From contig NC_092662.1 in assembly GCF_032118995.1 (NCBI RefSeq), positions 16,505,701 through 16,569,700 on the forward strand: a stretch of 64,000 nt of DNA, written 5' to 3'. This document shows, one piece after another, positions 32,918 through 44,300 of the stretch (its first letter is position 1; each line of letters opens with the position of its first letter). A program made the position numbers and the translations under genes. The notes below the pieces were generated by a model. The model searched no databases. It saw only the letters and a list, made by a program, of their open reading frames with translations, and was not told the origin of the DNA. This DNA is from Asterias amurensis. Taxonomy: Eukaryota > Echinodermata > Asteroidea > Forcipulatida > Asteriidae.

Positions 32918-35900
32918 TTAATCTTGCTGTATCAATCTCTTGGGAAGTGGATTCACCAGCATACTCTCAACACACTCAAACACAGTATGCGGATCCTGGT
33001 CTGCGTTTATATGTTGCGCATCCTCATAGAAGTCCGCGATCTCCTCGGCATACGCGTAGTACTGCGACAGACGGTTGCGAACGATTTCTTCGGCATCTGT
33101 GGGGTGCTGGACGGAGCGGTCTTTGATGCTGTTGGTGCGAGGCGGGTTGTAGAGGGCGTGGTACTGATTGCCGGTGACAACGTCCAGGGATCGGAGGGTA
33201 AGGCGCTCGTAGACGGAGTCGTTCGGGACGTCCAAGAAAAACACCCTGATGGGAATAATAATAACAAATGGCTTTACATCGCACCAAGAAATAATTGTAA
33301 AGTATCTTGCTCATGGATGCAAGTGTCAAGACAGGGGCACAACTTTCATGGCTCTGCTTACCGTAAGCAATGAATTGGCGGTTATGGAAGCAGGATATTC
33401 TGCCCTAACGTCAAATGTATTTCACAGGTTAGCAGAGAATTTCGGCTTGTGTGCATGTGTACTCCATGTTACTAGGCATTCTACGCTTTAGGCTAGCGCA
33501 GAAATTCAGCCGACGCCAAGGAATTTTTTTTATCGTAAGCGCAGAATTCGGCAATTGGTAAAGCCATGAAATTGGACCAAGGACTTGAACCCACACTCTC
33601 CTGATCAGAAACACTCGAGCTTGAGCCAAGTGTGCTTTAATGCTCGGCCATGTCATGCAACAACCGTTAAGAGACCTTGCATTGTTGATAACTGTAATGT
33701 CAATTTTTTAGAAGTTCCTTGTTGAATACCTGTTTGGTTCGTGTCCGATCTTGGACAGGTTTTCCGCCTGCTCTCTGGTCCTGGGGAATCCCCTGAGTAC
33801 CCAACCTCTAGAGGCGCAGTCTAGCTGGGCTAATCTCTCATCCAGAATCTTGATCATCAGATTGTCTGGCACTGAAAGTATATACAGAACGAATACAAAG
33901 CTATTACGGGTGCTGCACAATTTCAAGTGATAATGCTAGCTCTTATTGCATTTACAAGAACGTATCAATGCGCTTTGTATTAGTGCGCTTGTCATTTGGC
34001 CAATAACATTCCATTTATCTTTTGCAGCTCCCTGTGGGGTATACAGCCCCAGGCTGCCATGGCACCTCTACCCTCGCAGGTACAGTAATGTTAAAGCCAT
34101 TGGACACTTTCAGTAAGCAGTATTGTCAAAGGCCCACACTTCGTGTATCACAACTTATATATAAAATAACAAACCTGTGAAAATTGAGGCTCAATCGGTA
34201 GTCGGAGTCGGGAAAATATAACGGGAAAACCCACCCTTGTTTCCCCACGTTTCTCCGTGTCATGACATGTGTTTGAAACAAATCCGTAATTCTCGCTTTC
34301 GAGAGTTGATTTTTTGTTTTATGTTCTCTCAAAAAGTAAAGCATTTCATGGAATACTATATCAAGAGAAGTCTTTCACCATTACCTTGTGTAAACCCGGT
34401 AAATTATTTGTAAATCTGTGAACTTTTAATTTTTTTCCTTTATCGAAAGTGTAAAATGGCTTTAAAGAAGGCTTGAAAGTTGATTGAACGTGCAATATTG
34501 AAAAACCTTTGTTGCTGCGAGGGCTTTCTCAAACACAGTATCAACCTCTACCCTCGCAGGTACAATAATGTTAAAGCACGCTTGAAAGTTGATCGAATGT
34601 TTAATATTCAAAAACCTTAAAGTTGAGGGAGGGAGGGAGTAACGAGAAAGGTTGCATGAACCATTTTTCAGTGGTTAATACTCACCAAGCATATTTCTCT
34701 CAACGTATGGTTTGATAGCTTCTCCAACCTTAGACTCATTAGTAATGGCTTCCTTCACCAGCTGGCCAGATGACACTAGAGTGAAAATCCAAAAACTCTT
34801 CATATTCAGTCAAGAATTACTCAAAATTTGGTTTGGGATGACTGGGTGAAAAACAGTTGCTGTAATAAGATTGTTGGTTCGCAATTAACATTAGTTTGGC
34901 CATGGTTACGGTTTAATAAAGATCAGTGGGTAGCACCTCCATCGCTGAGAATACTTTGAGTGTTAGCTAGTTCCATAAAATTAATTTTTTTTACTCTAAG
35001 AAATTATCTTCTTTTAGTCAACAGCGCACTAACATGCAGACAGATTTTTAAAGGAAAATTACAATATATATTTGTGATATTTCATTAACTTTGTGACTTG
35101 TAAAGGTGTATATTTGACTTTAATGTTGAAGTTCTAACTTCCATATTTGGATTAGCAGAATTCTGAGTCACATTTTTCGAGTACACTTTTGTTTAATCCA
35201 AGTATTTCGATCAGTATGCTCCGATTGTCTTTAGGAGAATGTAGCTTAATGGACGATTTGATTGAAAAATTCCAGCTGGACTGGTACCAGGATTCAGTCA
35301 ACAGAGGGGGTACTCTCTTAGACCACTCTGTACTTCCAGCCCCTTGACTTACCGTTCACAGCGTTGTACTTGCTGGCAAGAAGAGCAGCCTGCACTGTCT
35401 TGCCACTTCCTGTTGGGCCCAGGAGAACTATACGTGGTGTATGGGGAGCTAGAGATCGTGGGTTGCTACTCAGGAATGTCAGTACTACACACAGAAGAAA
35501 AGAAGTCACGTTAGACACATAAATTACTTGCACACTTTGGAAAACACAAAATCAACACCAATGCAAGTGAGAGTTATTTGCCTCGAGTGATGAGCTTGCA
35601 TGAGGATGTTTGCAAATGAGAACTTTATTAGTAGGATTTAAAACAGTGCATGACATTGAATGGTCACACAGTAGGAGGGTTGACTGTGTACTGTGTACAC
35701 ATGGTTTAGCTTGTCATAGTTTATTTATCATTCAATACCATAGTAAAGAAATTACTATTGGCCTTGTAAGAATATTTCTAGTTCAGAGAAAGTTACAGGG
35801 AGCATTTTGTTGATTTATATTTTTGCTGATTACTTCAAATTTAAAAAGTGGTTTCAGAATGATCCTCTCTTCTCTCCTACCTTGTGAGAAGACGTCAGCC

Positions 35901-38900
35901 TTGGGCTGGTCAGCGTTGATCGCCTTGTAACGATTCTGATACCCACTCTGCAGTCCGTGTGCGTAACGGTGATAGACAAGGAGGCGTTCAACCGTAGCCT
36001 CTTCACCACACCCCTCTGTTGGCTCAATGAGGCGTCTCTCAACCTCAACCCCAGATGGGTAGTCAAAGGTGGTGTGGTACACATCTTAAATGGGTAGAAT
36101 CAGACACAACAATAGTCGTAAGTCCTCCACTTTTGGCAATTGTTTTTCTGGGAGTTTTGGTTACTAACCAATATCGCCAGTGCAGAAGAAAGTCACAAGT
36201 TGAATTTATCACAATGTTGCACTAGAGAAAGGCTCTATGCAGATTTATGTTCTTGCTGTGATCGGGTTTAAATGCACTTCCCAGATAATTTTAGCTAGTT
36301 ATATGTAGCGTGTCGTGGCCAAGTGGTCTAGAACATTGTACTCCAGTTCTGATTGGCGAGTCATCAGAGTGTGGGTTTGAATCCCCATATTGACACTTGT
36401 GTTCTCGGGCAAGACACTTGACTATATAATTGCATTTTGCACAGTATTGCAACCCAATGTCATAGTTCTAGTTCCGTTGTAGCAAAGAATCAGTGCTGAC
36501 TTCAAGTGTTTTTCACAGGTTCACAACAAGTTTTTGCTTTTGCGCATGCGTACTCCACATTACTAGCATTCTTTGCTTACAGCTAGCAAGTTCTGCGCTT
36601 GCCTTGTAAGCAAGGAATGGTGATCGTAAGCACAGATTTCAGCAGTAATTAGAGCCATGAAGTTGGGTCCTTCTCTCATACAACCTTATCACAAGCTTTA
36701 TGATTCTGCGTTGCCGACAACGTTATGTCTAGATTAAAATCAACCAACCTCCTGTTTCTGGATCGACTCTTTTCCCCATTTGTCGCTCGATCAACACGGT
36801 GTCTGGTGCTTCTAATACAACTACATTGAATAGACAAAAAAATAGAAGATATTTCAGATGAAAAGGACTGCTTATGTATTTGCATTTTTTAGGGTTGATT
36901 TGAAAGCAAAGCTGCCTCAATAGAAAGGAGAATTAGAGTTAGCTGTTGCAAACAATTTACCAACCAAAAGAACCGCTGGTCCAAATGCCAAAAATAGTTT
37001 ATGGTATAGAAAGGATATGCAACTCTCATTAAAAAGAGCACTGTTTTAAAGAGGTTCTGTTTATAAAGAGTACATTCTGAAGTCCTGAATCTCATTTCTG
37101 CTATGTGTTTGTTTGTTTTGCTGTCCTCTTATATCAACATTCCCGTTATAAAGAGGTAATTTGGCCAGTCCCAGTGATTTTGTTATATCAACAATAGACT
37201 GTAGATGTTTTTTCCTTAACCATTTGTTACATCAATCAAACTTACCGTAGTGTTTGGGCATTATGCCAACCTCTTGCAGAGCAAGAGCTTGTTCTCTTGT
37301 CTCAGGGAAACCGTCGAGCACCCAACCTTTCCTCACGCAGTCAAAGAGCTTCATCCTGGTTGAAAGAAGGTCCACCCACAAGCTCTTGGGGATGTCCTGT
37401 TGAGAAAACCCGAAGCGGGGGCAATTGATAACCAAAACGGAGGCAATTGATACTTGGTTGTAAGGGCATATCAACTTTACCTCGATGAGGAAATTTGTGC
37501 ATTTGTACTGGAACATTCAAAGGGCAATTGCCAGGGGCATCAAGGCTTGCCCAAATGGGGACAAGTTTGCAAATGGCACCTCGATGAGAGAGTTTGTACT
37601 CGAACATTTCAAAGGGCACAAGGCAATGCCAAGCCGCATTGAGGCAATGTCCTCTATTGCCTCAGTGAAGAAGCATGATCAGGCTTTCACTTCGCGGAGG
37701 AACATGTATATTTCTTCTTGAACATTTCTACGGGCACCAAGGCAACGACATTGGGCACAAATTGAGAAAATTGCTTCTATTACCCGGCGAGGAGGCATCA
37801 GGGAAATGTAAATTTCTAATGGGACATTTCAAAGGGCACCATTCCAACATACATACCTCATTTTTCTTCAGGTGTTCCTTTGCTGTTGCTGCAAGTGAAG
37901 ACACATCATCGGCTAGTAGTGTCTCTTTGCTGATGTATGCTGTGCGGAGCTTTGTGCACACTAGACGCGCTATGGTGGTCTTGCCTGACGCTGGCGGCCC
38001 ATGTATGATAATCGCAGGGACTAGAAAAAAGTAAAATAGTCAATAAATGATCAATTTATGCTTGATATATATAATCTCATTTTGTCAAACAGTAAGAGAT
38101 TGGTAAGCAATGAATGAGTCATAACAATTAAATATGTGAGTAAATTCTGTTTTGTTCATACAGTAATCAACTGTCTTTAAACATTCAAATTCATGCTTTT
38201 CAGCAGTAAGTTGGTTGATCTATAAAAGTTGTACCTAATGGTAAACCTTGGTTGATATTTCAAATGTGATCATTCGAACATGAACAGGTTGTTTTATTTT
38301 CAGGAAACTTTATTTAAAATCAGGGGGAGAGTTGGTAGCTCTCCATTAATCGATGATGTAATTAGATCATGAATAAAGCAGTAAACCTAGCCCAGGTTGG
38401 ACTGCTCCGTTGCATAGTGCAACAGACACTGATGCCCTGCCACAGCTAGCACTGAACTATGTCACGTCTTACCATCGTTGTTTTCTTTCTTCAACTGCTC
38501 CAGGAGGAAATCCAGAGGGTCTTGAGGCTTTGCAACGATCAGACCCTCTATCAACCTCTACAAAAACCAAAACAAACAAATTGATTAGATTTTCAATATT
38601 ATTTTTTAATTTGGATAATTTTCCATATGGCGCCACCACTTGTTCACAAATTTTTACAAAAGGGATATCTCATTAAAGTAATATTATTATTTCATATCGA
38701 ATGAAAAAGTGGTGGTGCCATACGGAAGCTTTTCCTATAATTTTGCTAGGTTTTATTGTTAGTTAGTAGTTGTTTATGCATCAATGATTTACCTGCGAGT
38801 TATTAAGCGAAATCACTTTGCATCACTTGTAAAATATCTAGTGGCACTGCCTTCCAGAAAACCAGGCGTACAACTTACAATTAAGAGAAACTCAGACATT

Positions 38901-39719
38901 GGATTGGACATTGATTGAATAAGGTTTATCTCCAATAGAGGGCGCTATTGAACACACACAAAGATACAGGCGATGCGTGTGCGAGTCGTGCATAGACCCC
39001 TTTACAGATAGGCCGGAAGTGGTGATTATGATGCATTTTGGGAGAGTTTACGAGTAAGCTATGCACGTTTTATGCGCGACGAACATCCCAAAACATTCGC
39101 ATCCTATCCCAGAATGCATTGTTTGTCCTATCTGTAAAGGGGTCTATGACAACAAACTCAACTGCCCCATGCCATATATGCCTTCCCACAAAGCATTGCG
39201 GTTCTGAATCGCGATAAACCTTACGAAGGGAAAATTTCAAATTTCATGCATAGATAGATCTCTATTTTATTTATTCAGTGTGAGTGTAGCCTATTTGATT
39301 TGATTTCTTTTTACAACATTTTGACACAGATTTATGATGTTAATAAACAAACGCTCAGCTCAGCACCCTGGCCTGGCTGGGACAATTCCTGTCCTCCTGC
39401 ACTTGTGAATAGGTACTTCGGTCATGAAAGAGAAGTATGCCTATATTTGGAGAAATAAACATGCTTCTGCTGCCACCACACCAGGATTTCGAATTTAATT
39501 AATTAAGAAATTAACCGAAATATAAAAAGTTTTAAAAATATCCAGAAATAACTAAAAAAACAAGACCCTGATTTAGTGATTTAATAAATTAAGAAGATTC
39601 TAAGTACAAATGGCGAGTATTGAGTCATACTGTACCTTATAAAGTTCAAAAAGTCCATGTTTTTCAGCATAAGTGCCAAATTGTGGAGGAATCCGCAATG
39701 GTTTTTTGGTCTGATCCAT
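32918..39719 (-). CDS. AK8: Adenylate kinase 8
   Basis: Ten minus-strand exons: 39636-39719, 38473-38557, 37857-38020, 37246-37396, 36749-36820, 35881-36084, 35353-35484, 34686-34775, 33730-33871, 32918-33245. They total 1452 bases, 483 residues, close to human AK8 (479). Two adenylate kinase domains are present. Domain 1 has P-loop GPPASGKT at residues 64-71 and [14 protein letters not shown]; the APDTVLIER and GKRVDPETG blocks follow and are near-identical to human. Domain 2 has P-loop GPTGSGKT at 276-283, [14 protein letters not shown], then [15 protein letters not shown] and a C-terminus [13 protein letters not shown]8 transfers phosphate between adenine nucleotides and is associated with motile cilia in vertebrates. 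All splice junctions keep phase. It is divergent from EDF1 (1.7 kb between starts) and convergent with NCS1. Confidence 0.97.
33580..33660 (-). mobile_element. tRNA-derived SINE S2 fragment
   Basis: On the minus strand: TGGCCGAGCATTAAAGCAC, then TCTGATCAGGAGAGTGTGGG and a B-box-like GGTTCAAGTCC. Tail is missing. In an AK8 intron. Confidence 0.55.
34091..34465. mobile_element. Family B TTAA MITE
   Basis: TTAA-flanked (34091-34094, 34462-34465). Ends AGCCATTGGACACTTTCAG and CGAAAGTGTAAAATGGCT. Middle includes TGTCATGACATGTGTTTGAA. In an AK8 intron. Confidence 0.88.
36308..36425 (+). mobile_element. tRNA-derived SINE S2 copy
   Basis: tRNA-like head TCGTGGCCAAGTGGTCTAGA and B-box GGGTTTGAATCCCC, followed by TGACACTTGTGTTCTCGGG and GCAAGACACTTGA as in the family body. 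In the AK8 intron between 36084 and 36749. Confidence 0.7.
37460..37850 (+). repeat. Degenerate tandem units 'gaacattt-caaagggca' in AK8 intron 3
   Basis: At least four imperfect units spaced by about 90-130 bases each contain GAACATTTCAAAGGGCAC or a variant, preceded by CTCGATGAG-like and followed by AAGGCAA-like words. Related single fragments (TTTGCAAAGGGCAG, TTTGCAAAGTTCCAATAC) are near 8570, 16310, 17580 and 51980. Confidence 0.6.
38613..38735. mobile_element. Family F MITE
   Basis: Inverted termini GGATAATTTTCCATATGGCG and TGGTGCCATACGGAAGC enclose about 80 bases with AAAAGGGATATCTCATT. In AK8 intron 1. Confidence 0.8.
38991..39148. mobile_element. Foldback element 'catagacccctttaca'
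   Basis: Arms CATAGACCCCTTTACAGATA and TATCTGTAAAGGGGTCTATG are perfect inverted repeats. An outer pair of short inverted words (AAGGTTTATC near 38923, GATAAACCTTA near 39213) may mark a larger or second element. In AK8 intron 1. Confidence 0.75.
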
Positions 39720-41395
39720 TTTAATGTTTACGTGTTGGCTCTCTCGATCCGATCATCCTGTCAATATCATCGTTGCCAAGGAGCCAAGACTGTTCCATAA
39801 CGTATCATTTGATTGGTTAATTTTCTTTAGAAGCGGTCAAAAGCTATACTAGAGAGCATTTCATTGGCTATTCAAATTCACCTTTAGATTGTGGCACAGG
39901 AGGGCGCTGCAGCAAAATGGCAGCCTCCATTCGGAAATTTTTGATCGAAACTTTGTGGCACTGTGGCACACGAAGGGCCAAAAAATACTGACTGTTGTCC
40001 TTCCGGTCGAGAGAAACGAATGCTATTCAAATACAAGAAACAATATACTTACAGGGTCAATCTTCCTTGGTAAATTTTGCGCAGGGTGATGAAGTAAAGG
40101 AAAAAAAACTCTTCAAAAACCAAACTCTATTTAGTAATTTTACACTAAACAGAATGAATGGTGGTGGGAACCACTCGAGGGGCGGGGCCTATGGAGGGTA
40201 TGGGTGTAAATCTGAATTCCGTAAAAAAAACTTTCTACAGAATACTTGATGGGAGGGAAATGTCACACTCCTAGCTTAACAGGTTAAAGAGAAAACTCTA
40301 CTCGTACTTCTACACATACTGATGGATAATTTTGGATAGTGGGGAAAAATACCCCAAAACTTGCGTTTTTTTACGAGAGACAAAAAACACCACAATGCTA
40401 CACAGGGCACATGTGGAAGAACTGGGTAAATCCATGTTTGCCTGGCTGGTTTCACCTAGGTCAGTTGAAATGTTTGCAACCAAAAAACTGTACCCATAGC
40501 CACCCAATATCCCCATCACCCTTCAACTAAGACCCTCCCTAAAAAAATACACACTATACCACTAGTTGTAGCACTAGCATGCTCTTTGTGTCTTTTAATA
40601 TTTGACTGTTTATAAAAACTTTAAATGTGTTTTAATTTTGGTCAATTTGGCCTGTGAACATTTGAAATAATAACTTGTTATCTAAATGTTTTCTTTTGTA
40701 TAGATTTGAGAAGGTTAATTGAAGGCATTGAATGGAAAAATCGAACAAAGATCAATTAAAAAATTTTCGGACCCGCATCAATGTTTGTTTCATTTGCCAT
40801 ATTAATGAAGCATTTATTAAAATAAATTAATACGGCGGGCTAAATATCCTTTCTTGTGCATTTTCCATGGGATGTGTTACTGTTAATGTACTTTGTTTTG
40901 AAACAGCATAAGAGCTGCCACAATTCATTATACAAGACAAAATCAGGCAATCCAAATTTTATTAAGGCTGTACAGTAACCTTTTCGAAACTACGGTTTAA
41001 GATTGGGCTCCGGCCTTGGGCTCTGTTGGCTTTCTGGTACTGAAAGCCTTGAAAGCAGGCGCCAGGCAGACGGAGCCTAAGCTGCTGGAGCCCTAAATGT
41101 AGCCGTAGTTTCGAAAAGGGCTCTGGGCACGTGTAATCGATGTAGAGGAGCTGCGGACTCAGACTAGTCAGCATTTTTGGTCGGATACCCGCCGCAGCGC
41201 ACTGCTTGACAAGCATAAGGAGAACACTGCCAAATTCGTGTACCAGACAACTCTACTGAAACTGCCCCAAAATTAATCACAACATTGCTGGCAAGTTTGC
41301 AATCTTTACACAAATTGAGTCAGTGAACTCCCGCCGTATTTTTTATTTTTTTGAGGAAGTTTGAAGGGGGAAGATTACAAATAAATCTTTTGAAA
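39720..41395. promoter_or_regulatory. Bidirectional spacer between AK8 and EDF1
   Basis: The two start codons are 1.7 kb apart and point away from each other. The spacer contains the foldback element at 40975-41122. No TATA box can be assigned with confidence and no coding exon was seen; the EDF1 5' UTR presumably occupies the last 100 bases or so. Confidence 0.4.
40975..41122. mobile_element. Foldback element 'cttttcgaaactacgg'
   Basis: Arms CCTTTTCGAAACTACGG and CCGTAGTTTCGAAAAGG pair perfectly; inner blocks GGGCTCCGG and GGAGCCC-like words also pair. About 148 bases, no coding capacity. Confidence 0.8.
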
Positions 41396-44300
41396 ATGGC
41401 CGAGGCAGATTGGGATGAAGTTACTTATTTGAGGAAGAAGCAACAAACAGCGAAACAAGCCAGGTCAAATAAGGTATTTTTGTATTGTTGTCTTTTTGTT
41501 GAGGGGAAATTTTCAATTTAAATTGTGATACTGTTACTAGTTGGAATTCTGTTAGTTACTACGTGCTGAGGGGGATCCTGATGATAGTGTTATAAATAAT
41601 AATACAATAACAATCGGAAAAGTTTCCGTATTGCGCCACCACTTTTTCATTCGATATGAAATATTAAAGTACCTTATTTACCTCAATGAGATATCACTTT
41701 TTGTAAAAATGAGTGAAAAAGTGGTGGCGCCATACGGAAAGTTATCCTAACAATCAACTACGTATTTATTAGTACGGAAATACAGTGTTTATTTTGTATT
41801 ATTTTTGCAAAGTAACACGATAGTGTTTATTTAACCAAATGAATTTATGATTTATGGAATTATGGTTATGTGATGAACTGAATAATATAATTAATAATAT
41901 ATTATTTTTATTAATAATATTAATTAATACTATAACAAGAACATTGACAATAATATTAATAGTAATTAATAGTTAGTAATAATACTAAATTAGTATATAG
42001 TAATAATTTTGTAGCAACAGTTAATTATTAATATTATTAAGGTATTCAAATTCATTTAAAGCCATTGGACACTTTCGGTAAACAGTATTGTACAAGTCCC
42101 ACACTTTGTGTATCACAACTTATATATAAAATAACAATCCTGTGGAAATTCAGGCTCAATCGGACATCGGAGTCGGGAGAAAATAACGGGAAAACCCACT
42201 CCTGTTTTCGCGCGTTTCGCCGTGTCATGACATGTGTTTATAACAAATCCGTAATTCTCGTTAACGAGAATTTATATTGTTTTACCGTTTTCTCAAAAAG
42301 TAAAGCATTTCATGGACTAATGTTTCAAGAGAAGTTTTTCACCATTACCTTCTGTAAACCCTGTAAATTATTTGTAAATCTGTGAACTTTTTTTTTTTTT
42401 CTGTACCGAAAGGGTCCAATGGCTTTAATTCAAATCAAATTGGCAAAATATTATATGTGTCAATGTCAATATTGTGGACTGATTGTTTAAAATTAAACTC
42501 TTACTTACTAAACTTGGTTGTAATTTATATTATCATGATTATAAATAAACCAGATTTATTATATTAGTTTTTACATTATATTTATAAAACATTGAAGTCA
42601 CAAATTTTAACAAACTGTCCACTCCATGCAGCTCTTTATCTTATCATGATTTATGTGATTATCTCTTTTACTTACATAGGCTGTTAATAGTGCATTAAGA
42701 AAAGGAGAAACTGTGGAAACAAGAACGAAATGTAAGTACGTCATCTGTCAACCACTACTCCTAGAACTATATGAAGTTTGTTCCGCTATCGATACGACCC
42801 TAACCCTAACGCTAAACCCTAACCCTAACCTTGTTTCAGCCCTAGGAGTAGGTGGCAACGGCCTCTGGAATAAAATAATTGTAGCCTACACCTTGAAGTG
42901 GCCTTCAGGCCTAGTGTGACTGGCGACTTGCATAAAAAAAACAATAACAAAAACTACTCTCTTAAGATTAATTTTGTTCACAGAAGTTTTGTTTGATAAT
43001 GATGATACCGGTACTACCGTTACATTATTAATGTTTAAATAGCAGCCACAAAATATGTAGTTGCGATAACGTAACCCTCCTGCCGACGGCACAGCCGGAG
43101 GGTTACGAAGCAAATGCAATGTGTGCACGGCGAAATGGTTAAAAACGTACAATTTCGACAGCTAGTCAGCAGATTTGCTCAATTTTTACCACTTTTGAAA
43201 ATCATGACACAAATTCTAGAAACACAAACTTGATCCTCATTGTCTAATGAATCCTACAATATCACTCAAAACACCATTGAGGAAATAATTTGAAGAAAAG
43301 GCACAAAAACTTACCAAATTCCCGAGCGAAAGACCCAGGTTGAAAATTCAAACCTGACGGGGGCGGAGCTTCGGCTGAAGTGCCAAGTGAGTATGACATT
43401 TTGTTAACTGAGTCAAATATTTCTTTTAACAGTCAGTGCAGCTTCAAATAAGCAACACTCAGGAGACAAGAGCACCGTGAAACTAGACCAGGAGACTGAG
43501 GAACTGCATCGTAAGTCTGACAGAATGAAGAATTCTTCCTCTTCTTGAGGCTTGATTTTATACAGTGTTGGAGCCACCCTGGGCAGTGCTGGGCAGGCCT
43601 GCCTGCCTGGGACTACAAATTCTCATTCAGCACTCTGAACAAAATACAATTTGCCGCCCAGCACAGATTTCTCGTAGAATAAATCAAATTGTCCACTGTG
43701 TATGATCTGAGCCACAGCTGATGATAAAAAAGACATCAAATTTCACAAATAAGAAGGGGTATTTTTTTAGAGTTTAAAAACAAACTCCCATGTCTATCTT
43801 TAAAATATACATTCTGTCCAGATTTAAATATTTTGTCTTTTTTTAATGCAGATGACAAAGTTTCCTTACAGCTCGGGCAATTGATCCAGAAAGGTCGAGT
43901 CCAGAAGGAATTAACTCAAAAGGAATTGGCAACAGTAAGTATTTCTTATGTCAGGCAAAACAATAAAATAAAAAAATTTCTCTCTGTCCACTTTCTTTTT
44001 CATCACGGTCGCCTCAAGATTTGGCTTTGTTTTAACCGCATGACGTATGTAACAGTTGAGAAGGTAGTGCATTCTGCTCTACCAGCCAGGCTCATAGTGG
44101 ATGCCCATGGCTACATCCTTACAGACTGCGAATGGGGTAACCCTGTCTCAGCCCCAGGTCGGAGAAGGTGGCAACATACCCTTGGTAACAGCAAAGTGAA
44201 GCCCTCATCTTGAAGTGGCCTTTCTTGGCCTTGTGATGTTTGAGTCATGGGAGCGAGGCTTATTTTGAAAGTATGTTGGACTTACCAACCGGATTCCCTT

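Noticed and set aside
32792-33373. 193-aa plus-strand open frame
   Set aside because: Antisense to the last AK8 exon, whose minus-strand translation matches AK8 closely.
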